Of a stretch of DNA of 64,000 bases, positions 1 through 9,599 are shown in pieces. The position numbers were made by a program, and so were the translations under genes. The first letter of the stretch is position 1. Each line of letters starts with the position of its first letter. This DNA comes from Microglena sp. YARC (lineage: Eukaryota > Chlorophyta > Chlorophyceae > Chlamydomonadales > Chlamydomonadaceae): contig CM039463.1 in NCBI GenBank assembly GCA_022414725.1, positions 23,615,042 to 23,679,041 of the forward strand. Direction: 5' to 3'. The notes below the pieces were generated by a model. It did not search any database. It was not told the origin of the DNA and worked only from the letters and a program-made list of their open reading frames with translations.

Positions 1-101
1 GATGCAGGCCGACGCAGGCTATAAAATTGGTTGCGTCTCAGGACGCAGAGCTGGGGGTCCTCCTGAACAACTCTGCATCCCACCCATCTCTAACCGAGCT
101 T

Positions 102-165
102 CCCCCAGGAGGCTCCCTGAGTCCCAGGGTAGTCCCAGGCTGGGACTCAGGGAGCCTCCTGGGGG
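102..165. repeat. Perfect 26-bp inverted repeat (hairpin)
   Basis: Bases 102-127 are exactly complementary to 140-165, with a 12-base loop between them. The pairing continues imperfectly outward to about 80 and 190, where CACCCATCTCTAA faces a near-complement of the same word. No ORF of interest overlaps it. It could be a foldback transposon end or a small-RNA precursor; nothing in the sequence decides between these. Confidence 0.85.
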
Positions 166-231
166 AGGTTTTCTTATAGATGGGTGGGCTGGTACATCGC
201 ACCCCGATAGTAGAGCGGTTATACCCATCGT

Positions 232-392
232 GACATCTAGCATGTATGTATGTTTTTACAGTCCAGGGGTAGGCCAAAAAGCCTTAAGGGACTTGCCCAG
301 CCGTGATAGGAGGGGCTAAAACGAACAAGCAATGATGAACTGAACCCCCCAAAAAACGTTTTGCCGACGGGGGGGCTGTGTTCAAGTTACAG
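232..392 (+). repeat. Dispersed repeat family B, copy 1
   Basis: The words GTCCAGGGGTAG, GGGACTTGCCCA and GATGAACTGAACCCC occur in the same order at 61,272-61,420. Shorter pieces occur near 7,740-8,010 (reverse), 23,500, 25,935, 26,140 (reverse), 51,185 (reverse), 54,055 and 57,965. The copy looks non-coding and is probably a SINE-like or MITE-like element. The 280 bases that follow (393-670) are AT-rich and show nothing I can name. Confidence 0.7.
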
Positions 393-669
393 TTAAAATG
401 TAATTCTACGATTATAATTTAATCATCATCCAAATTGGATCCCAATTGTAATTTTATTGCGCGATTATTATTGCATTTTTAAAATTCTAGGTCTAGATGT
501 CACGATGGGTAAACCACTCTACTACAATCATGCTAGGCCTGAGGTTTTGGGAACTGTTTACTATATAGAACCAGATGCCGACGAATACTCTAATTATACA
601 GTATTGGCAAGATTGTAGATTAATACATACGAGCCACAAAAGTTGAAAGCAAGAAACAAAAGATGCCCA

Positions 670-862
670 CCTTACTTTTTGGCGCAGCCCCCTCTTCTTG
701 TTTACCCATTTGTCCGTTTGACCGAAAACTTGAAGCCTGACACGTCAGGCAACTGTCGCATAACTAACTCGCTTCGGTCAGCTCCATCGTTGCCACCTTC
801 CGTTCGGTTGCCAACACACTCTGCCAATTTTCCGCGTCGCTTGCGACGCTGCATTACATTAC
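670..862 (+). mobile_element. Foldback element family A, copy 1
   Basis: This copy of a roughly 190-bp element starts near TTTTTGGCG-CAGCCCCC and ends in the perfect palindrome GCGTCGCTTGCGACGC followed by TGCAT. Other copies lie at 20,825-21,045, 37,297-37,505, 46,450-46,550 (5' part), 47,195-47,285 (3' part), 55,644-55,835 and 60,677-60,880, all on the plus strand. No transposase is encoded, so it is best seen as non-autonomous. Confidence 0.75.
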
Positions 863-955
863 CATACATTACATTACATTACATTATATTACATTACATT
901 ACATTACATTACATTACATTACATTACATTACATTACATTACATTACATTACATG
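850..955. repeat. (CATTA)n microsatellite
   Basis: About twenty uninterrupted copies of a 5-base unit directly follow foldback element copy 1. Short runs of the same unit also sit next to repeat families at 11,218-11,238 and 12,000, so the pentamer may be an expanded tail of these elements. Confidence 0.9.
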
Positions 956-1085
956 TTAAAGTCTACTTGACACCGCGAGGGTGTATGAGACTCTGTGCTT
1001 TAAACGAAAAGAAAAAGCACCCATAAAGCAAACAAAAACATTACAGCAGGGGGGTGTCGAGGACAAACAAACCAAACTCCCAACC
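942..1085 (+). repeat. Dispersed repeat family E, copy 1
   Basis: The segment from CATTACATGTTAAAGTC through GACACCGCGAGGGTGTAT to ACCAAACTCCCAACCACCG recurs at 12,005-12,302. There it is interrupted by about 160 bases of unrelated sequence. No coding potential is visible. The following stretch to about 1,350 holds no recognisable feature. Confidence 0.75.
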
Positions 1086-1369
1086 ACCGTGCATATGACT
1101 TGTCGTTGTAGCTCTGATTGAAGGTTCTAATTTATGAACCGATACGATGTAGTCCAGAGAGTGGTCAATTAGGCTCGAGAGTCTCACCCAATCTCGATTA
1201 AAAATTGAAAAATGCCTAGCAACGAAACATGAGTTTGAGGGATCCCTCCCGTTCGCTTGCATTGGGGAGTACTTACTGTGTTTTTTGGTTTCGCAGACTA
1301 CTGCCCAACATCGAGAATATTAGATTACTACTGGATGTATTGAATATATGTCTGTTCTTATCACTCCCC

Positions 1370-2746
1370 CAACCTGGTGTACTTCTCACTTTATCAGCTG
1401 AGACCCAGGACTCCAACCTGATGCCCCTCGCAGCACTACTACCCTAAACCTCATTCTGCTTTCCTCCTCGGCAATGCTCCTTGACATTGACCTTGGTAAC
1501 ATGGCTCCGGCATTTCAGGATGCCTTCAGCGGTAACACCAGCTTTCTAAACTTAGCAATGCTACTTGACCGTGTCATTGGTTACATGGCTCAAGCCTTTA
1601 AGGCCGATCTTAAAAGTTAGTAATAAGTATTAAGTAGTAACTTCTTAAAAGGAAGTAATAAAGAAAGGTTACTACAGGACCCCCACTGTTGCTCGCTACC
1701 GCACAAGGTTTTGGAGCCCAACTGCGCGAATGAAGCAATTTTTAAACTCCCCTCCGGACCCAGTGAGCAGATTTTCGTTTCCAGTTGAGTCAAAAGAGCA
1801 ACCCAAAAGGAGGCAGTTGCGCTTTTGAAGCAAACAAAATGACCCAATGTAGTACCTTGTTGCTAACTCAGCAATACTACTCAACACCTCATCCTGGCCT
1901 CCTCCTCAACAATGCTACTTCACCTTCACCTTGGTTACATGGCTCAAGGGTGGGCACACACACACACACACCACACCATGCTACTCAACACCTCATCCTG
2001 GCCTCCTCCTTAACAATGCTACTCCACCTTCTCATTGGGGGGACCTGGCCTCCTCCTCAAAAATGCCACTTCACCTTGTCATTGGGGGGGCCTGGCCTCC
2101 TCCTCAACAATGCTACTTCACCTTCACCTCAGTTACATGGCTCAACCCTGCAAGGCCGTCTTCAGCAGTAACCTCAACATTCAAAACTCAACGCTACCCA
2201 ACACCTCACCCTGGCTTCCTCCTGAACGACAGCGGAGCAGCTTGCAGCTTTTGCAGCGTCTGCGCACTCGTGTGAGCTGCACCGCTTGGTCCATTATTTT
2301 GTATTGAAAGGATTTAACCCTTTATCCATGACTCAAAATTGGTTCACTCCTCAGCAATGCCATCCTACACCTCATCCTGCCTCCCTCTTCAGCAACTGCC
2401 CAACATCTCATCCTGGCTTCCTCCTCAGCAACTGCCGAACAGTTTGCAGCTTCTGCAGCGTCCACACACTCTTTTAAAAGGTGCGCTGCTTGGTCCGTTG
2501 TTTTGTATTGAAATGATTTAAACCCTAAACCCATTACTCCAAATTGGTTCACTCAACAATGCCACCCTACACCTCATCCTGCTTTCCTCCTAAGCAACTG
2601 CCCATGTGCTCTAAAAATCCCTGGTTTCCGTGGTTATCGCACGGGGGGTATTGTTAACTGCAATATGCAGACGTTTAGACGCCATACCTGGCGTATAGAT
2701 CCTTGTAACAATTATAATTAGTATTATTAAGCAACTGCCCAACACT
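1370..2746. repeat. Degenerate tandem repeats downstream of the minus-strand ORF
   Basis: Units of roughly 60-250 bases repeat words such as CACCTCATCCTGGCCTCC and GCAACTGCCCAAC. Three larger units near 2,220, 2,410 and 2,740 are copies of the 3' end of the ORF at 2,747-3,530, including its GCTTGCAGCTT core. The area looks like repeated duplication of the end of that exon with the bases after it, and is probably not translated. Confidence 0.6.
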
Positions 2747-3530
2747 TCACCCTGGCTTCCTCCTCAGCAACAGCCGAACAGCTTGCAGCTTCTGCGGCAT
2801 CCACACACTCTTGCTTGAGATCCGCTGGTTGGCCTCAGACTGTACGCCCGTGAAATGGGGAGATGAAAGGGGTGGGGCGGCTTCCTCACAGGCACTGTCG
2901 GGTGTCAAGGAATGCTCGATGTTAGGAGGTGACAGCAGCTCAAAATCAGTCGGTGCATCCTTCCTGAGAAGAGCCCCTAGAGTTCTATCAGATTTTGAGC
3001 CCATGAAACGAGGAGATGATGACTGGGGTGGGGCGGCTTCCTCACAAGCGCCGCTGGGTGTTGAGGAATGCACTAGGCTGGGAGACAGCAGCTCAAAATC
3101 TGTTGGAGCCAACCCCTTCGAGTGTGTCTCCACATCCACTTGGGACGTCTTCCTCTGACCTGAGCGACCAGTACGCTGCCTTTTTACAACTGTCGGAGTC
3201 GGAAGCTCAAAATCTGTTGGAGCCACGCCCTTAGGCTGTGCCTCCACATTCACTTTAGACCTTTTCCTCTGACTAGTACTGCCAATGCGCTGCCTTTTTA
3301 CAACCGTCGGAGTGGGAAGCTCAACATCTTTTGGAGCCACCCCCTTAGGCTGTGTCTTAACATTCACTTTATACCTCTTCCTCTGACTAGTACTGCCAGG
3401 GTACTGCCTGCTTCCGACTGTTTGAGTCTCAATACACCCCACCTGGTCAGAGCTGGAGGGAGGTGTAGGGTCACCAAGGACTGAGGCAAGGGACTCACGC
3501 TCCAAGCCAGAGCCAAAGCCATCTGCAAGC
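2747..3530 (-). CDS. Unidentified exon/ORF encoding internal protein repeats
   Basis: The minus strand is open from a good splice acceptor (CTGCTTGCAG at about 3,530) to a TGA at 2,747, about 260 residues. I do not recognise the family. The product is hydrophilic. It has three units of about 35 residues carrying a basic cluster (TSQRKRSKVNV) and VVKRQR, followed by two units sharing APTDFELLSP and ACEEAAPP. The basic clusters could act as nuclear localisation signals. The exon start with its acceptor is duplicated twice upstream (3,570-3,706), as in the better-defined genes here, which supports a real spliced exon. The 5' exons were not found. It could be a separate gene downstream of the MBD4-like gene or a decayed one. 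Confidence 0.4.
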
Positions 3531-3534
3531 AGGA

Positions 3535-3706
3535 GATAAGTTGGTTGGTTAGTTAGTTGGTTGATTGGCTGGCTCCAAGTCAGAGCCAAAGCCATCTGCA
3601 AGCAGGAGAAAAATTGGTTGGATGGTTGGTTGGTTGGTTAGTTGGGTGGTTGGTTGGTTGGCTCCAAGCCAGAGACAAAGCCATCTGCAAGCAGGAGATA
3701 CATAAA
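3535..3706 (-). repeat. Two extra copies of splice acceptor plus exon start, with (TTGG)n
   Basis: The junction CTGCTTGCAG|ATGGCTTTG, which opens the ORF at 2,747-3,530, appears again ending near 3,570 and 3,660. Runs of TTGG/TTGA tetramers separate the copies. In the sense (minus) strand these spacers are CCAA-rich, like acceptor-side intron DNA elsewhere in the window. Confidence 0.7.
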
Positions 3707-3714
3707 ATACACAG

Positions 3715-3795
3715 TATGCCTTATTACGAGGTATGAGGCTGAGGAGGGCAGCCCCGGGGGGCAGCCCGTTTGCTTGCACTGGGGCCAAACACATT
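3715..3795 (+). repeat. Dispersed repeat family D, copy 1
   Basis: The core CTTATTACGAGG...CCCGTTTGCTTGCACTGGGGC is shared with 17,063-17,150 (reverse), 46,340-46,430, 48,955-49,020, 58,285-58,370 (reverse) and 61,500-61,600. Several copies abut an (AAAT)n tract. In the reverse orientation that tract becomes a 3' T/A-rich tail, which fits a small SINE. Confidence 0.65.
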
Positions 3796-3937
3796 TTTTT
3801 TGGCAGGAGATGTGAAGATGAGGCAACTATGCAAAACCCTGAGCGGTAAAAAACATGTTTTGATGGTCAAATGTGGCCTAAGAACTAGGGTAGGGCAAAG
3901 ACAGAGCTAACTGTGCATTACCATCGAATCACCGTGC

Positions 3938-4165
3938 CAGTGATTATTTTTCAAATCTGATAGTGGGTTTCTTCTAGCTTTATGGTTTCAGGGCTCCTCC
4001 AGGGACAGCGTTTTAGTGCTTTCCGTAGCTTTTTATAGCTTCTTAGGGCAATTGAGGGCAAAAATAAAATAAAACTTTTATTTTTTGCTTTCTTTATAGC
4101 GATATTTTTGCTACAACGGGGTCAAAACTAGCGATCGCTATATAGAGCGGAAATAAAAATCCCTG
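3938..4165. mobile_element. hAT-like MITE, copy 1 (228 bp)
   Basis: The element begins CAGTGATTATTTTTC and ends GGAAATAAAAATCCCTG, forming terminal inverted repeats. Flanking octamers CACCGTGC and CTCTGTGC match at 6 of 8 positions, as an aged 8-bp target duplication would. The interior shares AACGGGGTCAAAACTAGCGA with copies at 17,959 and 20,391. No transposase is present. CAGTG termini with 8-bp duplications fit the hAT superfamily. Confidence 0.8.
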
Positions 4166-4181
4166 CTCTGTGCCTTTCAAC

Positions 4182-4780
4182 TATTGGAGGTATTACTTGA
4201 GGTCCTTGTCCCCCCCCCCCTCCAACCCACCCACCCCTCTCCCCTACCCTCAATGGATAGGGTGGGCTAGTACCCTTATGCATGACTGCTAGCCGACACT
4301 ACCCATCCACACCACACCACACACCACACCATCCCACCCCACCCCACACACAAACACCATCCTACAGATGCCACCCACCTGTCCCTTCCAACCAGCGGAG
4401 GTATCGCTTGAGGACCTTGTCCTCCCCCCCCCCCCCAACCCAATCCACCCACCCCTCTCCCCTCCCCACAATGGATAGGGTGGGCAAGTACCCTTATGCA
4501 TGAATGCTAGCCGACCCTACCCACCCACACCCACCCCACCCCACACCGCAAAGACGATCCTACAGACGCAACCCACCAGTGCCTTCCAACCAGCGGAGAT
4601 ATAGCTTGAGGACCTTGTCCTCCCCCCCCTCCCCCCCCCCCCCCCAACCCACCCACCCCTCTCCCCTACCCACGATGGATAGGGTGGGCTAGTACCCTTA
4701 TGCATGAATGCTAGCCAACAGTACCCACCCACACCCACCCCACACCACTACACCCCACCACACACCACAAACAAACACCA
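4182..4780 (-). repeat. Three decayed copies of the MBD4-like terminal coding segment
   Basis: Copies near 4,182-4,212, 4,370-4,420 and 4,580-4,625 match the last 17-19 codons and stop of the MBD4-like gene, which lie at 4,783-4,840. Two still read [16 protein letters not shown] or close to it with a TAG stop; the outermost has in-frame stops. Spacing is about 210 bases, and C-runs and CATGAATGCTAGCC fill the gaps. They lie downstream of the real stop and are probably non-functional. Confidence 0.8.
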
Positions 4781-4782
4781 TC

Positions 4783-7700
4783 CTACAGACGCCACCCACC
4801 AGTGCCTTCCAACCAGCGGAGGTATTGCTTGAGGTCCTTGTCCTCTGGTTGGACCTGCTGCCACTCTCCACGGCAGAAGAGCTGGTAAGCATCGGCGGCG
4901 TACTTGCCAATGCCGTGGAGCTCGTCAGGATGAGTCCACTGTAACGTTTCAGGTGGGTTGGGTTGGGTTGGGTTGGGTTGGGTTGGGTTGGGTTGGGTTG
5001 GGTTGGGTTGGGTCGGGCGGTTGGGTGTGGGTCGGTGGTTGGGTGGGTGGGAGGGTGGGTGGGTTTACTTGCTGCCACTCTCCACAGCAGAAGAGCTGGT
5101 AAGCATCTGCGGCGTACTTGCCAATGCCGTGTAGCTCGACAGGATGAGTCGACTGTAATGTTTCGGGTGTTTTGGTTTGGTTTGGTTTGGTTTGGTTTGG
5201 TTTGGGTGGTTTGGTTTGGTTTGGTTTGGTTTGGTTTGGGTTGGGCGGTTGGGTGTGGATCAGTGGTTGGGTGGGTGGGAGGGTGGGTGGGTTTACCTGC
5301 TGCCACTCCCCACGGCAGAAGAGCTGGTAAGCATCGGCGGCGTACTTGCCAATGCCGTGGAGCTCGTCAGGATGAGTCCACTGTAACGTTTCAGGTGGGT
5401 TGGGTTGGGTCGGGTTGGGCGGTTGGGTGTGGTTCGGTGGTCGGGTGGGTGGGAGGATGGATGGGTTTACTTGCTGCCACTCTCCACAGCAGAAGAGCTG
5501 GTAAGCTTCTGCGGCGTACTTGCCAATGCCGTGTAGCTCGACAGGATGAGTCGACTGTAATGTTTCGGGTTGGGTTGGGTTGGGTTGGGTTGGGTTGGGT
5601 TGAGTTGGGTTGGGTTGGTTGGGTTGGGTTGGGTTGGGTTGGGTTGGGTTGGGTTGGGCGGTTGGGTGTGGGTCAGTGGTTGGATGGGTGGGAGGGTGGG
5701 TGGGTTTACCTGCTGCCACTCTCCACGGCAGAAGAGCTGGTAAGCATCTGCGGCATACTTGACAATGCTCTGGAGCTCGTCAGGATGAGTCCACTGTAAT
5801 GTTTAGGGTAGGGTGGGGTGGGCGGTGGACGGTTGGGGTTGGGGTTGGGGTAGGGGTGAGGGTGGGGTGGGGTGCGTGCGGGTGGGTGCGGTGGTAGGGT
5901 GGGTTGACCTGCTGCCACGCTCCGAGGCAGAAGAGCTGGTAAGCATCTGCGGCGTACTTGACAATGCTGTGGAACGCATCAGGATGAGTCCACTGTAATG
6001 TTTAGCGTGGGGTGGGGTGGGCGGTGGACAGTTGGGGTTGGGGTGGGGGTAGGGGTGAGGGTGGGGTGGGCTGGGTGCGGTGCGGTGGTAGGGTGGGTTG
6101 ACCTGCTGCCACGCTCCGAGGCAGAAGAGCTGGTAAGCATCTGCGGCTTACTTGCCAATGCCGTGGAGCTCGTCAGGATGAGTCCACTGTAATATTAAGC
6201 GTGGGTTGGGGTGGGGTGGGCGGTTGGGGTTGGGGTTGGGGTGGGGGTAGGGGTGAGGGTGGGGTGGGTGCGGGTGGGTGCGGTGGTAGGGTGGGTTTAC
6301 CTGCTGCCACGCTCCGAGGCAAAAGAGCTGGTAAGCATCTGCGGCGTACTTTCCAATGCCGTGATGCTCGTCAGGATGAGTCCACTGTAACATTTGGGTT
6401 GGGATGGGTTGGGATGGGCGGTTGGGTGTGGGTCGGTGGTTGGGTGGGTGGGAGGGTGGGTGGGTTGACCTGCTGTCACTCTCCACGGCCAAAGAGCTGG
6501 TACGCGTCTGCGGCGTACTTGACAATGCCGTGGAGCTCATCAGGATGAGTCCACTGTAATGTTTAGCGTGGGTTGGGTTGGGTTGGGCGGTTGGGGTTGG
6601 GGTTGGGTAGGTGGGTGGTTGGATGGTTGGGTGATTGGGTGGTTGGGTGGGTGGTTGGGTGGGTATAGGAGTGTAGAAAGATAGGTGGGTAGGTGGGTGG
6701 GTGGGTGTGGTAGTGTAGAAGGATGGGTGGGTGGTGGGGGAGGGTAGAAGGGTGTTTGTGTGTGTGTGTGTAGGAGGGTAGAAGGATGTGTGTGGTTGAG
6801 AATGGTAGCATGTATTATTTTGTATTATCCATTTAAGCTTCTAGGTGTATTATATTATACATAAATTACCTTCACTTGTTTATATCGATGCCTTATGCTG
6901 AATATGCTGAAGGAGTGCCTAATGTACCAAGCATTTGAACACTTACTAATCCTAACGTTCTGTACACAACAACACACAACTGCAAGGTAGGTTAAAAGGT
7001 ACCAGGTGAGGGTACCTTAATCAACAATATTATTTCGACACATAGGGGGGGGGGGGGGGGGGGGGGGGGGGGGTACCACCAACCAACCAACCAACCAACC
7101 AACCAACCAACCAACCAACCAACCAACCAGCCGTAAACCAGATGTGCCTGATACGGCGAATCTCATTATAGACCTCATTACGGACCTTGACAACTGAGCT
7201 AGCAAACGATCTAAAAGTAGAACAACACCCAGTCGGACCCAGTGCCTGTTTTGCCAACTTGCTTACGCATCTCCTTCTCCAAGTATTCCTTTGAAACTGA
7301 GCTAGCAAACGAGCTCTCCTGTGGAAATCAGAACAACACCCAGTGCTAGTCTTGCCGAATAGCTTACGCACCTCTTTTTCTATATATTCCTTTGAGAACT
7401 GAACTAACATACGAGCTCTTTTGCGAAACAGGCCAAGGGGTTGTAGTAATGACTCCAGCTGTTGCACATCAGGGCCCTCGGCGGCAGCCAAGGCATTGGG
7501 TGCTGGAAACATCTGGAAGAGCGGTCCAATCATCTTGCGAACCTGGTGTGGGTAGGTGGCGGAGGATGTGGGTAGGGTGGGGAGGATGTGGGGAGTGTGG
7601 GGAGGAAATGGGAAGGGTGGGGAGGATATTGGTAGATGCCTACATTAGAGTGTTTGTTTTGAATTGATGGCGTCTTGGTGTTAGGGTGTACCTTTATAAA

Positions 7701-9584
7701 TGTGATAACAAAACGTGACGTTAAATTATCTGCTTAGCACAAACTCCGGGCCCCCGTCGTTAACCATTTCTTGGGGTTCAGTTCACCAGTGCTTGTTTGT
7801 ATCCAGTTGGTATACTTGGGGTAAGCTTCAGTTCACCAGTGCTTGTTTGTACCTTGCACTGGTGAACTGAACCTTGCCCCAAGACAGACGTTAACGATTT
7901 CTTGGGGTTCAGTTCACCAGTGCTTGTTTCTTAGATTGCCTTTCCTATCTTAAGGTTAGGCTAGTATCTTTAGCCCATGTGGCTACCCCTGGACTGTAAC
8001 AATACACACAGGTTGGGGAGGATGGGGTGGCCAAGAGTACATGGATATTGATGTAGGCATGAAGGAGACCCAACAGGCATGCATGGAAGTTAGTTGGGTA
8101 TACCACGTGCTAGTTCAAATACACACGTATCCGGCTGTCCAGAGAAATGTAAATGTATGGACTAGGACAAAAACAAGGCTAATACAGGAATGTGAATGTA
8201 AATATATATGAGAAATTTAAATGTATATGTAAATGTGTGGACTAGGACAAAAACAAGGCGAATACAGGAATGTACATGCAAATGTAAATGTACACGTATG
8301 TACTAGGACAAAGACAGGCCAATACAGGAATTGAGATGTACACGTATGGACTAGGACAAAGACAGGCCAATACAGGAATTGAAATGTAAATGTATGGACT
8401 AGGACAAAAACAAGGCCAATACAGGTATGTAAATGCAAATGTAACTTTATAGAATAGGAAAAAAACAAGGCTACTACAGGAATGTGAACGTAAATGAAAA
8501 TGAATGGACTAAGAAAAAAAAACAAGGCGAAGACAGGAATGTAAATGTATGGACTAGGCAAAAAAACAAGGCCAATAAAGGAATGTAAAAGTAAATGTGC
8601 ATGTATGGACTAAGACAAAAACAAAACAAAGCTCAAACAGGAGTGTCAGACAAGAAAGAAAACCTCATCCTTGCCTGCTTGCATGATTTATCGTTGATTG
8701 CCTGTAACAGAGAAAAACGACAGGAGTGGCATGCAGCAACGCTTTGGCTTTTTGGGCGAAAATGAGTCAATCTTTATCGCGATGGAAAAGATGTTTTGGT
8801 AAATTCAAATTCATTTAAGGTAAATAAAAAGTTCGAGAATTTGGTCAAGCAAAACCCCATCCATGCCTGATTGCATGATATCTTGTTGGTTGCCTGTAAT
8901 AGAGCAAAATAGCATACACATACAGGAGTGTAAGACATCAAGCAAAATCGTATACTTGCCTGATCGCATAATGTCTTGTTGAGAAGCATGCAATAGAGCA
9001 AAATAGCATACACATACAGGAGTGGAAGACATACAACAAAATCGTATACTTGCCTGATTGCATGATGTTTTGTTGAGAAGCATGCATGCCACTAGGAGCT
9101 TGCAAGGGTCGGAATACAGTACCTCCTCAACCAGACTGAACATGAGGCTGCATGTGTGTGCGTGCGCGTGTGCGTGCTTGGATGATGGCTGGTTACTCGT
9201 CTGTAATCCAGCAAAATAACATACACATACAGGAGTGAAAGACATCGAACACAACCGTCTACTTGCCTGTTTGCATGATGTCTTGTTGAGAAGCATGCAT
9301 GCCACTAGTAACTTCCAAGGGTCGGAGTACAACACCTCCTCAACCAGACTGAAGGGGGAGGCTGGGGGGTGCCATAGGTATGTTCGAGGATCTGGAATGG
9401 GCACCTGGCTGCCTGCATGGGGGCGCTGGCTGTCCATATGGGGGGCCTGGGTATCCTCATGGGGGAGCTGGCTGTCCATATGGGGGGCCTGGGTATTCAC
9501 AAGGGGGGGCTGGCTGTCCATATGGGGGGCCTGGGTATCCACATGGGGGGGCTGGGTATCTACATTGGGGGCCTGGCTGTCCAT
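4783..9584 (-). CDS. MBD4: MBD4-like (plant MBD4L type) HhH-GPD DNA glycosylase, 3 exons
   Basis: Predicted exons are 9,584-9,267, 7,542-7,372 and 4,938-4,783, all in phase 0, giving 214 aa. The family removes T or U from G:T and G:U mismatches that arise by cytosine deamination, acting in the nucleus in base excision repair. Exon 1 ends in [16 protein letters not shown]. Exon 2 carries [19 protein letters not shown]. Exon 3 carries the helix-hairpin-helix [12 protein letters not shown] with the catalytic Asp, then [16 protein letters not shown] and a TAG stop. [16 protein letters not shown] joins exactly as in known MBD4 proteins. No methyl-CpG-binding domain is visible, as in plant MBD4L. 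The start ATG is the first after an in-frame stop, but more 5' exons are possible. Intron 1 uses a GC donor (CAG|GCAAGT). Nearby introns hold many copies of each exon edge. Confidence 0.92.
4950..6560 (-). repeat. Eight tandem copies of the 84-nt MBD4 catalytic exon segment
   Basis: Copies start near 5,149, 5,378, 5,553, 5,794, 5,994, 6,190, 6,386 and 6,554. Each keeps an acceptor (usually TTACAG) and most keep a GTAAAC or GTCAAC donor after GEWQQ, where the functional copy reads straight on. Types alternate: WTHPDELHG...FCRGEW at 5,378 and 5,794, STHPVELHG...FCCGEW at 5,149 and 5,553, and FCLGAW at 5,994-6,386. The copy at 6,190 has a stop and the one at 6,554 has both a stop and G-to-V. Spacers are GGTTG/GGTTT-type minisatellites, C-rich in sense. 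The repeated segment is exactly 28 codons, so inclusion would keep frame. Confidence 0.92.
6570..6800. repeat. G-rich (C-rich in sense) low-complexity tract, MBD4 intron 2
   Basis: Irregular GGTTGGG, GGTGGG and AGGGTAGAAGG words fill the acceptor side of intron 2 of the MBD4-like gene. The following 6,800-7,040 is AT-rich unique sequence with nothing recognisable. Confidence 0.8.
7045..7130. repeat. G29 run followed by (CCAA)n
   Basis: A run of 29 G (7,045-7,073) is followed by twelve CCAA/CCAG tetramers. On the sense (minus) strand, intron 2 of the MBD4-like gene therefore meets (TTGG)n first, near its donor, and then a C-run toward its acceptor. Confidence 0.9.
7170..7335 (-). repeat. Two partial copies of the MBD4 exon 2 donor edge
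   Basis: Segments near 7,260-7,330 and 7,180-7,250 repeat the end of exon 2 (CAAAGGAATA-TATAGAAAAAGAG region) with some of the intron after it. The first keeps ATGCGTAAG in place of the real GTGCGTAAG donor, so it has lost the GT. Confidence 0.7.
7735..8012 (-). repeat. Dispersed repeat family B, rearranged copy
   Basis: GGGGTTCAGTTCACCAGTGCTTG occurs three times in this orientation and once reversed near 7,855-7,885, giving an internal palindrome. CTACCCCTGGACTGTAAC closes the copy at about 7,999. It sits in intron 1 of the MBD4-like gene. Confidence 0.6.
8140..8650. repeat. About 60-bp minisatellite, 8 units
   Basis: The words ATGGACTAGGACAAA, ACAAGGCCAATACAGG and AATGTAAATGTA repeat about eight times with drift, inside intron 1 of the MBD4-like gene. 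Long minus-strand ORFs here are artefacts of the repeat. Confidence 0.9.
8655..9235 (-). repeat. Five partial copies of MBD4 exon 1 with GC splice donors
   Basis: Copies end near 9,049, 8,956, 8,872 and 8,666, with a further fragment near 9,190. They repeat ACTAGTGGCATGCATGCTTC through AACAAGACATCATGC. The four clear copies place GC, not GT, right after CAG or CARTCAG (GCAAGTAT, GCATGG, GCAAGG). The copy near 9,049-9,130 still encodes [11 protein letters not shown] and [10 protein letters not shown]. Confidence 0.85.
9395..9584 (-). repeat. Coding 21-bp minisatellite in MBD4 exon 1
   Basis: Nine heptads of the type APHMDSQ / PPHVDTQ make up the predicted N-terminus. The unit is 21 bases, so copy-number change keeps the frame. 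The segment is Pro/Gln/Asp-rich and probably disordered. It could instead be intronic if exon 1 starts further downstream. Confidence 0.75.
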
Positions 9585-9599
9585 ATGGGGGGATTCTTA

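Noticed and set aside
4949..5799. ORFs of 256-278 codons over the TTGGG/TTTGG repeats
   Set aside because: They are repeat translations (TQPNPTQPN) fused to copies of the MBD4 exon. The exon copies are meaningful; the spacer translations are not.
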